A stretch of 64,000 nucleotides of DNA, taken from assembly GCA_030141605.1 (NCBI GenBank), contig JAQGDQ010000029.1:243501-307500 (forward strand), read 5' to 3'. This document shows positions 36,351 to 48,700 of the stretch, piece by piece. The DNA comes from Tubiluchus corallicola (Eukaryota > Priapulida > Priapulimorpha > Priapulimorphida > Tubiluchidae). The notes beneath the pieces are model-generated. The model searched no databases, was not told the DNA's origin, and saw only the letters and a program-made list of their open reading frames with translations. Position numbers and translations under genes: made by a program. The stretch's first letter is position 1. The number at the start of each line of letters is the position of its first letter.

Positions 36351-38296
36351 AAGTAAATCTAATTTACTACCAGTTCGAAGACACTCTGCAAAGCCTCCTC
36401 CCAATAAGCTTTTTATCATCAAAGTAATTTGTATTAAAAACAAAGAGAAAGTTTCTATGGTCATACAGTGCAACTACTGCTTCTATAAACAACAAATGCA
36501 AAGATGAGATTTTTAAAATATCTGAGGAGTAATTGACGAAATTAAAAGCTTTCTCTTCTGCCTGCACTCTGCAAGAAAGACATACACATTCTACAGTTAC
36601 TACTAAATTTTAATCCTTTCTGCGTGTGAAGAATAGACCACTTGTTAGATACCGTAAAGATGTATTGATGAGCTGGGACTAGTGCAACAAAATAACGAAC
36701 ACAGATACGGTTTTAAATGACGTCTTTGTAACATTTTACGTTGACGTAGTTGTCAGGTGTGTTTTTTGTTCATTCATAATTTCCGACATTACTACAAAGT
36801 CATTCATGTTTTTACGTGCTGGAAATTGTGTACATGCAGGTATCCATGAGATAATAAGGTCAATCTCTTCAAAGTATCACACAAGTTTTTACGCACCCAC
36901 TAAGCTTATTACACAGTTTATCCGAGATTTAAGTTAATCCCTCCCACCAGTGTCAGACATTCATTCAACAGCTCTATAGTCTAAGATTATGAATGAACGC
37001 AGCTTCTGTAACTAGTAAGACTGATTACAGATACGTGATCAGTCCGCTCACGTGGGTGGGAAAAAGTCTAGCTAAGTTGATGTAACTTTATGGCTTCAAA
37101 CAACGCCGTGGCTTCAACACCATCAGAATGAATAGAAGGAAGTGATTTCAGCATCAGTTTTAAGTTCTAAAAAGCGAAAAATCTACGCACACCGTAGTTT
37201 GTTACATTTAATTTTTGTTTCTCTTTTTTTCCTAAGCACGGATTGTTATTATCAAACAGAAGGCACACCAACATTAGCTGTTAATTAGAAGGGTTTTAGG
37301 AACAAACTCAAAACGGACTGTTTCGGTCATACTTCACATTCTATATCTACACGAGAAGGACTACAGAAAGACGTACTAATTCGATAAATTTTACGTGCAT
37401 AAAAGTTGTGGTATTAGTAATGTTCCTATACAATACAGATAACTACGTTATACTATACTTTACTGTACTGTACTGTATATTAGGCAATCACAAAAATGCT
37501 GACCTTTGAATGAAGTTTATAATTTCTGAAATGGATTAAGAATTTGGTGTCACAGTTTAGAGGAAAATTCACTACTGAACTTTGTCTATTTTTAAAAAAG
37601 CAAGTAGAAAAACATTATAGTTCAACACTGTAAAGAACAAGAGCATTCAAAATTTTAAACTTTGGTAAAAGACAGCAGCTGAATGAAATTTTCATATAAA
37701 TAACGGAATGCTGTCAATAAACTCAATGTTTAACATATGACACAACAATAAACAGCAAAATCTTTAAAACTCCATAAAACTGCTTTTCTAAATTAACTTG
37801 GCAAACTAATGCAACTTTACATTCTGTCATAAAACAAAATTCAAAATTTGCAGCAATGGCAGATTAACACAAAACTATTGCTACATCTTACTATGACGGA
37901 CTAATGAAAACTAAACACACTTACTAATACATAATTATAAATTAAACATTCGAATGCTGACTCAGTATGATTCATTTTAAAAATATAACTTTTAGCATTA
38001 GTGTTTTACCTCAGGTTAGCTAAGTGACTAATATTACTGTAACCAAATTGTATGTGACGCCTAACCAAAGTGATGCCAGAACCATAACATAAAAATGTTA
38101 CTTAATAATTTTCTTATCTACAAGACACACCAAAAATATAAAACATATAAAGAAGCTACTGGCAATAATAAAGGCTATAATACAAATACAAATGCTGCAT
38201 AGTTTCCGAACGGTACATTTATAAAAAACTTTTAAAAGCGAGCACAGATTGAAATGTTTCGTAACTTCTTTCACAGCACAACAACAGATAGTTGCC

Positions 38297-39771
38297 CTAG
38301 CAAAAATCTCTATTATTAGCACAGCGGGACTTTAATTCTTCTGTTATCTCACCCAGCAAAGTCAATAATGTAATGTCCGTAACAGTCTTCAGTGAATCAC
38401 TCCTCCCTAAATAGAACAAAATTAAAATAAACCTAAATAAATCAAATACCTACATGCACAAATTAATTAATTTTATTAATCAACAAATTTATTATTAAAA
38501 ATGCAAGGCTTTCAAAAATTATAATTATAAGCAAATTAATTAATTAACAATCAAAACTCTGCCTGACGAGACGTGGTTAAGATTCAAAATATCAAAGAGA
38601 AACAGAGAATCTACCTGTTCAAAATTGGTTAAGATCCAGTAAATCGAACAGGAACAAAATTTTACAAGTCTTTACAATCTGAAGACAATGTCATAGAAAA
38701 GCATGAGGTACCCTGGGCAGTCTTATTGATAATCAGACATGCTAACCAATGAATAACTGTTTCATCATGCACTGTAACAAATTACAAATTCAGCATCTTC
38801 CTTTTTAAGAAATTTAAAGATTAGAATAACGTCTGGAAATAATTATATTATAATTCATGAAATACGAATCCATCTATGCTTGTCATACACTAACTAATTT
38901 TTCATTATCGCAAAAACTCAACGTCATTTGAGTTCCTTAATGAAGTTCATAATCAGGTGCAATCATACATACAGCATCTAGCTAATAAAATGTTATTTCT
39001 AAAACAAGCAATGAGAAAAAACATATTGAGCTAAATGAAACAATAGCTAAAGTCTGCAAATCAAAAAATAATTTTTGAACTAGCTGTATTAATCCTTCCC
39101 TCTGCAGAACTAAGCCCAATAATCAGCTTGTCACTTTAATGCATATAGGTACCAGCAGAGTTGTGTTGGGTTAAATTTGAAAATGTTTCCACAGTTTTTA
39201 AATTCAAAGTAGTAAGTTCGATTTGACTTGGTTTTACATTGTGCATGCATGAGGTGCCCAGGAAAAACTATTCAGTACAGTACAAAATTAACAAAGAAGG
39301 GGTTTTGCAAACTGAAAAAAAACTTGGTGGCTTAATAACTATATAATTATAATTATAAAAACTATAAGAAAATGTTTAGCTGGCTCAGCTGGAAACCCGA
39401 GGGCCTCTCTTTAAGCAAGCTGTTTCTCGGGAATGAGTTTGCGTCTTGTTGTGTGATTGAGCACAAATGGCCAATGATCGGTGATTCACGATGCATTATT
39501 ATAAGACTGTTTACCCCGTGGGGAACTTAAAAATCAATTGTCCTCACAATTAATGTGGTGAAATCAAGCAGAAATTGTCTGCACAGAAAGATATGGACTG
39601 TCCTTTATAAATTAGTAAAAAGGACAGATCATCAATGGAATCTTTTTGTTTCAAGCATTTTGTAGCAATTATGTATGGTTAACCTGTATGCAATAATAAG
39701 CAACTTACGTGTCGGGGATTTAACGCTTAGAAGACTATCCAATGACAACTCTGACATCACAGAATCTGCCA
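38297..39771 (-). CDS. RIF1: RIF1 coding exons 29-30 and stop
   Basis: Exon 29 (39,709-39,771; 63 bases) encodes LADSVMSELSLDSLLSVKSP between a TTTTTCTAG acceptor and a CGACAC|GTAAGT donor. Exon 30 (38,297-38,406) encodes RSDSLKTVTDITLLTLLGEI and ends TEELKSRCANNRDFC before TAG. Phase 1 is kept at both joins. The amphipathic LLTLLGEITEEL segment resembles the final helices of the C-terminal domain that drive dimer or tetramer formation. These two exons rest on splice signals and phase more than on sequence identity. Confidence 0.8.
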
Positions 39772-42700
39772 CTAGAAAAACAAATGACAAATTCCAAATT
39801 CTTCACTAATATCATATTTCGTCTTAACTTGTAATTTCTAATTTACTCCTTACATAAGGAATTGTGATTATCATCACAAATGCAAGAATTAAAATACTAA
39901 CATAAATACATTAACATTGGTGGTAAAAAGTATAAACTAAATTACTCTTTGTTGTGTGGTATAATGTGTAGTAATAAGTTGTCGCAGTATAAAAATGTTT
40001 TAAAAACACTTACGCGGCTCCTGTGAACGACTGACTGTATGTTTAACTGGCAACCCGAGGGCTTCTCTTCGAGCAAAGTGTTTCAGCACCTCCTTTACAG
40101 TCTTAACCTTAGGACTGCGGATGGGCAATGTGTTTACATCTTGTTCTGTCAATGAGCTCAAATGACCAACGGTCGTTACTTCACGAGATGCAAAAACCTG
40201 TTGCAAACCCTTTACCCTATAAACAAATGAAGGATTGAAGAAAGATGTGGTTTTAATATATTACTAAAAACATCCATTAATTAACCCTAAAACTTTCCGC
40301 TACTTGAAATCACATAGCTATCACAGAATAATTATTTAATTCTAAGCTCTTCTGATAGCACAATGTCCAAATGACATTCTACTTCCCACATGCTGATGGC
40401 AACTGCTGACTACATTAAATATTGAACTTCTAGTAAATAAAAACTCAAATTAAATTTTACGTAATGAAATTGCAAAATGCAGCCTTTGCTTATTTACAAC
40501 AGGAAAGTTACATAACCTTTAATTTTGGGTTCAATCACATGCTTCTTTCTTGTAATATAAATATTGAATTTTGTGATTCAAATTATGTTGCACAGATCAT
40601 AATCAAGAAATATCAATTAAGTGAGGTTTGTGTGTGAAGTATGAGTAACACTTACGTTTAGCACTCATGAGCTTCATTCACATCAAGCATCAATACCAAA
40701 AAAAAAACATTTGGCCATTACTGATGGCCTCGATTTAACATTTTAGTTGTGGAATTTTTTCTCACAAGGTGTGATAGAAGAAAGTAGTATAACAATGTTT
40801 AAAAGCATTGATTAGCAATTTTTTCTGCAACAAATGCAGTCAGCTTATTGTGAGAAAAGACCTTAGTTTTCCTAACAATTCTATGTAAAACAAAAGATAA
40901 TTTCGTTTGAACTTTAATATCACATAGGCTGTGCTATGTTAAATTATTTAACACAGATTTCATTTACAAGTGGCAGAGACTTGGTGTTGCAATTTCTACT
41001 AATTAAAAAAGTTATTCAAAGCAAAAATGAGTGATGCAAAACCTACCACATAGAAGACGTTAGTTGGTACAAAACACTCTGAATTGGCTCCTCTGAACTA
41101 ACTAGCTCTGGGCAAATTGGTTCTTTATTATCTAACGAAACCAAATCACTGTCGTCTGAGACAGGCTATACAAAAAATAAAAAAATTATAATAAAGAATA
41201 ATATTCTTGAAAGAACTAAGCTAAACTTTAAGCAATAGCTAACACTACCTAGGTTAAAACAGCATAAATGAATTTACATTACTATGACACTAAGTCACTA
41301 ACCTTGCTGAAAGTGCCATTTTTTCCATTTGGGTAAAATATTATATGCATAATGCTACACCTTAGAGGGAATATCAGCGAAGTAAACTAGCGAATTAGTA
41401 ATTTGTACTGGAATTAGAAGACATTCAGCTGCAACCACAAAGGAGCAGCATAAGTAAAAAAGACACAATTTTGAGCCAGTTTTGAGAATTATTGATAAAT
41501 TAGTAATTTGCAATTTTGTCTAAAGTACATACATACTGTGGACAGTAAGAGCATGTCTAGAAAACTAACAACAGTGAATGTGTAAGACATCTTCATGTGT
41601 AAGTTATCGTAACAGTTTGTAGTTGTCCAGCAGCAGAAACTTGTTATCACTTTGAGCGATCTTGAAAAAAAGATCAACTCAATCTCAGCGAGTCCAGCGA
41701 GTGACCCACAAAAGCAAAGTCTATGAAATGAACAGTAATAGACAACAAGCCACGACACCACAACATCAAAGTGCTACATAATATAATAGACTTTTGCTTG
41801 AACTTCCTAGCACCAGTTAAACAAGTTGAAATTTACAAACGTTAATCAATATTTGTAATAAACTGAAGAGTTGGAGATATTTTCCAAAAGTGTACGTGTC
41901 GGCCTACACTGTACCAGAAAAAGCAATTTGTAGTTCCACATTTAAATTAGCAATGTCCCAATACGGACCACTTCAAAATCAATACTAGTAATATTGACGT
42001 GAAAACAGCAACTTCCGGAAAAAAGTTTCATGTTATCTGAATAAAGAAATGCCAATGAAATAGAAACAGATAGAAACAAAGAAGACTGTGCTAACGAGGA
42101 TAACACAAGTACGTAAATACATACAACATCCAGGGGTAGAAAGTCTCCTACACACAAATCATCAGTCACAGACGTGATGAAGCCATCACTAGAAAATTTC
42201 TCGGTACGCCTAGGGCATCCTTGTTTTCTCCTAAGAGGAGTCCCATCACTGGTTTCATCTAAAGGTTCGGCAAATGAAACCCTGCGATGCTAAAAAGTGA
42301 TACAATGATTGACTTTGACATAAAACCTGTTACATGATCAACTTGCAAACACCAAAGTACAAAAAACTTGAAATACAGCGTCATCATTTAGTCATGATGA
42401 GTATAAAAACTGTAAATTCACGATAATTGTTTCAAAAATTAAATTATTTAAAGCAACTAAGTAGAATTATTTATACAAACCTTGACTGGAGGTGAAGGTG
42501 AATCGGTTGTTGAAAGACCTTGCAATTTTCTCTTTAGGATCCCTGCACTAGGTGAACTTGACGGTGAAAATGGTTTCATTAGCTGATCACTGCGACCAGT
42601 TTTCAAAACTGTGCATGGTGAAGAATCCCTCTGCATGACGTTCTCTATTTTATCAGGTGAGCTCTCGTTCAAATCTTTTATGACATCATTTGCTGATGAC

Positions 42701-45700
42701 AACCCTGTAGCAGTAGGACTGCCTACTATAGCTTCTTTTGCAGCAGTAAAAGGTGAAGTTGCCAATCGCAGCATCTGCAAAGAGCGACTAGAACGGTGTA
42801 AATCTGAGAAGCACGGAGACAAACTTCGCGGAAGTTTCCTCTGTTTGGAGGATCGTTGGGAAGACAATGCTTTTTCTCTCAATCGGCTCCTAAACGTGGG
42901 ACTAACCTTCGAAGGACAATCTTTCTTTTCGGAAATGTGAATTCGCTCTTGAGCTTCATATGGTGCTAGTGATGCATTGCTTGATAAAGGTTCATCTGAT
43001 AACTTTTTAGAAAGAGCAATAGTCTCTGTTGTCTGCTCACTAGAGCAAGCATGCGGAGATGTTTCACAACCGCTCGAGTCAATTTCACCATCTTTTGTAT
43101 GTGAGCAAAGAGATGATGCATCATGTTCTGCAGTATCCTTACATTTTCCCACTAACCTGTCATTTGCTTTAACTTCAAAGAGATCAGCGCAGGAATCAAC
43201 AGGGTGTTCTGAAATGTTACTAGCACAATGTTTCTCTACAGACACAGGCATTGCTCGATTTCCTGAATCCAAGTTGCTATTTTGAATGTTTGGATCATGT
43301 ATGTCTGCTGTTACTATCATCACAGACTTTGCTGGTGTATCAGTGAAATCATCAGTGTTAGTGTTCATATCAATTACATCCATCGAAGTTTTCTCGGCAA
43401 TATCAATTAAATCCTCGTTATGAAAGGCATTCCTGGTTTCCTGAATAGCAGAAGTCGTGCAATTTTGCTCATCTTTACTAACCATATGGTTTTGAATGAC
43501 AGGTGGTCTATCATTGTCACTAATTTCACATTTTTTCTCCTTTAACTCAACTTGCACATCCACCAAAGCTTCAGATTGACGATCAGTCATTTTCACTTCA
43601 TTCTCAGAAACATCAGCATTTTTTTCCGTTATGTCAAGTTTCTTTTCCTTTACTAATTTATTCTTACTTAAGGATGACAATTGACTAACAATTTTGGACT
43701 TAGTTTGAGAACTACGAGTAGACTTTTTTTGAAGCTTTCTACTGCGAAGCTTCATGGACCCTCTAAGTGCTTTGCTTTTAGATTTATTTAGTGTTTTCCT
43801 ACAACAATGTTGTGTTACTCCTTTGTCAAGGTGCAGAAAAACTTGTTCATCGACTTTTAAGTCACAATCAACCAGAGAATTGCCAAAAACTGTTTCCTTT
43901 GTTTGTTTTTGGCTATTTCTGTCAATATGATTGTTCTCTGACTGACTGATATTTTGTTTGTTTTGCTCAAAATTTACTCGATAGTGAATCTGAGAATTAG
44001 AGGTTTTGGTTCTTTGATTGTGCCGAGTAGTAAGCCGAGAAGACCGTCGTTTAGCTATGATGTCATTTCCTGAAACTTCACATTTTGCTACCTTCTGCTT
44101 TTTTGATCTTGTAATAGATTGTCTGGCTTGTACATTTTTCATTTTTAGCTTTGCTCGTTCTCGATCAACCACATCAGTTACTTTTTCAATATCAGTCTCA
44201 GTTAATACTGCCACATCATCTGTACTACTTTGACTTAATCTAGACTGGAGTCTAAATTCCAGAGGATATTCAGATTTGGTTGTTTGATCTGTTAAAGGTG
44301 ACACCCTAGAAGCTATTGTTTGATCACAACCAGTTTTGGCTGCACTATTCGACCTTTCTGCATCATTTGAATCAAAACATTCATCATTGTATTTCTCATT
44401 CACTAAAGGTTTCACATTAGTTGTTCCAAATTTTTCTAACGATACAACTTCTTTTTTAACATTCTGATGTTTCAAGCAACTACCAATTTCCATTATTTCT
44501 TTTACCGACCTGGTTTTAGAAAGTTTGCTCAAATACTTCTTATTGAGGGAGGGTGTCCCACTCAACCACTCTCCACTTAGAAACTTCCTTGGAGCAATTG
44601 TTTTTCTTGTAGACCTCTTAGCACTTTTTTTAGTTTCATTTACTTGGACTGCTGCCTCTAAATTATCATCACCTCTGCATTTTAACTCATCAGAATGTTT
44701 CTGCTTTGTACTGTTGTTATCTAAAGTAACAGCCTGGCAAATAGTTTCGGAGTCTTGCTTTTTAGATAAGATGTCTGCAACTTGTCGTTCACCAAAATTA
44801 CAAGATAATATAAATTTGGTATCAACCTCAGTCAGCTTATTGTTCACTTCTTTGTTAGTAATCAAACTTGGTGAGGCTGGAGATGAATGAGATCTTTTTA
44901 AATTTTTCTTTTCGATTTTATATCTCTTGCTCCTAGTAATAATAGGTTCATTTTTTCTTTCTTTCAAACAAGTAATAAGTTCCATAGCATTTTGGCTACT
45001 AGACCCAGTAGGCACACTTGAAAAATGAACTTTGCTATCTAAGCTAGAAGCATCATTACATATTTGTGCTGGAAAGTTTTTGCTGATAACTTCAACATCG
45101 TTTGCGCCATTTTCTTGCCCTTGTATTTCATTCAAAATATCATTTGTATTGTTTGGTTTGTTCTGAACATCACAGAAATTAAGAACTGATTCCTGTGAAC
45201 ATGGGATTATATCTTCGTCATCACTTTTTATAGGTTTTATCTCAGCAAGATCTTGAGACCTTTCAGGATTCTCCTTCATTCCTTTTCTAAGTTTAGTAAA
45301 TTTCGACTTTTTGGTCAAAGACGCGCTGTTTTTCTCGCAGTCTTGTAACACTGGTGATTCTAGTCCACCTTTTACACTCATGCTCAACGACGAAACTGTT
45401 TCCACTGGCAATTTTTCTAAGAAGACCTTAGCTTGAGTTGCTACTAAAACATTTTTCAGCATTTGGTCATTTAATTTTGCTGCATCAGTGCAAATTGGAG
45501 GACTGCAGCTTACTGGTGCCATGCACGCTTCATCGTAAGTCGACACTGGCTCATCCAACAAGGAACAACTATGTGGATGGTCTACCGAAAAAATGTCAGA
45601 TGGCGCTGCTCCACAGTTGTCATTCGAAGAGGAATTTGCCTTATCAATGTCAGGCCTCATATTGTTGCATGTAACACTATTTAGTTGACTACTGCAGTTA

Positions 45701-48700
45701 GTGCAAAATGCTGGACTTTGAACATCTGATTTATGAGCTAATTCTCCACTAGTTAATATACAATCATTTGGCTGATTATTGCTACGTCTGGGTGACTTAG
45801 TTATCCAGTTGTCAAGATAGCCTTGTCTAATTGGAGACTTCTTATTGTGTGCATCTGGTCCTGACCTTTTTGTTGGTGTAACGTTCATGTCTTTTTCGTC
45901 ACTTGCTATATCACTTTTTGAATTACTTTGCATAAACTTATCACTATTGTGAAAACTTACTGTTTCTTGCTTGTTAATCACTGCTAAATCATTCCCACCT
46001 TTCCCATCTTCAGAATCAACAGCACTTACTTCAGTAATGTACAAAACTGAATCAGTGGTTGATTGATTAGCATCAGTTGTTGATTTATCATCAGTCTTAG
46101 TTGTTCCCTCCACTGCAACAACCTCATGTGTAGATGTTTCTGCTACTTTATCTGCTGGTGTAACATTCAAGCATTCTTTCTCGGTAGTCATAATATCCGA
46201 AAATGTCACACGTTTCTTACATTTACTTTTGCGCCTAACTGCCTTCTCACTCTTGCCTTTATTGTCATCATCAGTCAACATTTTAGTTCCATCTGAGTTT
46301 TCTACTGTTTCATCCAGTACGACTACGCTGTTATCGCCATTTGTCTCACCACTTACTCCACCTTGATCAAGTAGCGGTTTTATTAGCCCTGTAAATGCTG
46401 TATTCCTAAAATCAGCTGTATGCTTTTCTAAAAGACTTTGGCTGAAAAAAACAAGAAAATTAGAAAACTTAAGTCTGTGTAGCTAGTACTAAATGTATTC
46501 ATATTTTCGATAGCAATTTGCTGACTAACATACAAAAAAATACGAGATATGCCTATGTTAGAACAGAATATTAAATCACCTTCAAAGAGCATATTAGATT
46601 GTCGTGATGCCAAAACCCTATTCTATTTTCACAGAGCAGTTTTAAGATTTACGTTTATTTTAGAAATAATGGTAAGCATGTAAACCTTGGTACAAGTCAC
46701 GATGAATTAATCAACAGAATATTTGCATAATGGTCCGTGGCAAGTTAGTAGTCGTTAAAATATAACTAGTGTTACAATATACGTAATAGAACACAATACC
46801 TTAAAATTAAACAAAACTAAACTGACTAAAGTACTAAAACGAAAAAATTGTAAGATAGTTTGTAAAATTATATATAGGTTAAAAGCAAAAGTTCGATAAA
46901 AGCACTAAATTGGACAAGTTAAAGTTCTTTGCAAAATTAATCATAACAAAAACAAAAATTAAACAAAATTAGGCAAAAGTACAAAATTAGACAAGTTATC
47001 AAACACATTGTAAAATCACACATAAAGCAAAGGTCAGTTGTAAGATTTTCAGTCTTTAAATCTGTTTATCTTTAAAATTTAATTAATAAAAATTTATGAC
47101 ACATAAAATACAAAGAAACAATTTTCAAATGTAATATGAGGACGGATTAAAGAGATTAGTCGCCCATTTGAAATATTAATGACTAGGCACACTGCATAAA
47201 ATCATCAATGGACTCTATATTGTCACCTATATCGCCTTTTGCCTCATTGTTTCAGACACTACAATTAAATATTAAAAGCTATATAATCCTAATTAAAAAG
47301 CATAGAAAGCTCACCTGTCCTGAGTCATTTGGGTATCTGTAATAAACTGTGAGGTAAGACTGACGTCTTGAGATGAATCTAAAGTGCTATACAATGCCGG
47401 AACATCATGGCTATGGCTCCTCAACTTCTCTTTTTGATGTTCGGTTAGGACAAATTTCTTTTTTGGAGATGGAGCAATAAAAACAAAATTCTAAAATGAA
47501 ATCAACAATTGAATTTAGAAAATTAAATTTCATTATACGATGAGTAACGTGTCAGAAACTAATCAAGTTAAAGTCAAACATCAAAACAAAATGATACTTG
47601 ATTATGTTTACCTCGTTTGGCATGTCATCAACTTTTAGTTGTCGTCTTGTGCGTCTTGCTGGCGAAGCCACTTTTTCATCAGAGGTAGATACATGTTTTG
47701 CTTTTTCAATCTCCCGACGCAAGAAACTTCCATGCTTTTTATGGGGTGATGGGGAACCGGCGATGTGTGACTCAAATGCAGGTGGCTAAGTATAGAAAAT
47801 GTTAGCAGGAAACACTTAATGACAATTTATATAGACCACATTGTCAAATAAAGAACAATAGCATTGTTTGGAAATGCTGCCAGGGCTACTGTAAAATGAG
47901 CTGTGTGAACTTAAACCACAGGTGAATATTATGGCACTTACAACTGTCAGGTCAAAAACATATTCATAGATTTTTCCCAAAATATACAATTTATGTGAAA
48001 CAAAAAGAGCAAAGTTAGCTTGCAGACTAAAGCGAAAAACACAAAAATAAACAAATACACCTATCCCTGGCATTTATTAAACACTCGCAGAAACAACAAA
48101 AATTTTTGTTAACATTTGAAATTGAGCTAAAATATTTTGCACTTTATCCATTAATCAATATAAAGTATGGTATTAAATTTAAATATGTAAAAATAACCTT
48201 TCTAACTAATGAAATGTCCTTTGCTGCTACACCATGAGTGCCTTGGAGATTGATAACTTGATCTAGACATGATCTATTAAAAAAAACTAATTAGAATACC
48301 TGTTTAATAAACTGTCATTTAATGAATTTTACTTTATGTACTAGGTACCATGTACCCAGTACTAAGTAACTGTAAAGGGATTATGATTTGAATAATGCAA
48401 GTATGAAATGAACTAAAATGGCACTAAACCAACAAAAAAAACATACTTAAGACTATCGGGATAATCGTTGCTGGTTTGTCCAAATGTAGCATGCCATAGA
48501 ATCATTGACTGGTTTCGCAATGTTTGTTTCTTGTGTAAGAGCATAACTTGAAGTAACGGAGATACAGCTGCTAGAATCTCATTGTCATACATGTAACCAT
48601 ATCGACTTTGAAGACAAGTGCAGATGTCTACCCACAGTTTTTCTAACTGAAATTTTTGGAATACTTATAATAAACATACGTTATCAGGTTGCAACTACAA

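Larger units (their letters stand above)
31370..38296. other. Intergenic region between PDF and RIF1
   Basis: It holds the 3' UTR of PDF at the left and presumably the RIF1 3' UTR at the right (RIF1 runs leftwards and stops at 38,297). Between them are a MITE-like element (31,904-32,083), a diverged repeat pair (33,435 and 35,001) and a CAA-rich tract (36,266-36,350). The open frames at 32,132-32,329, 33,030-33,344 and 35,100-35,381 show no motif or exon signals. I see no third gene. Confidence 0.5.

Noticed and set aside
42611-45674. Several plus-strand frames of 70-121 residues
   Set aside because: Shadows of the RIF1 giant exon on the opposite strand; composition mirrors the antisense of Ser/Lys-rich coding.
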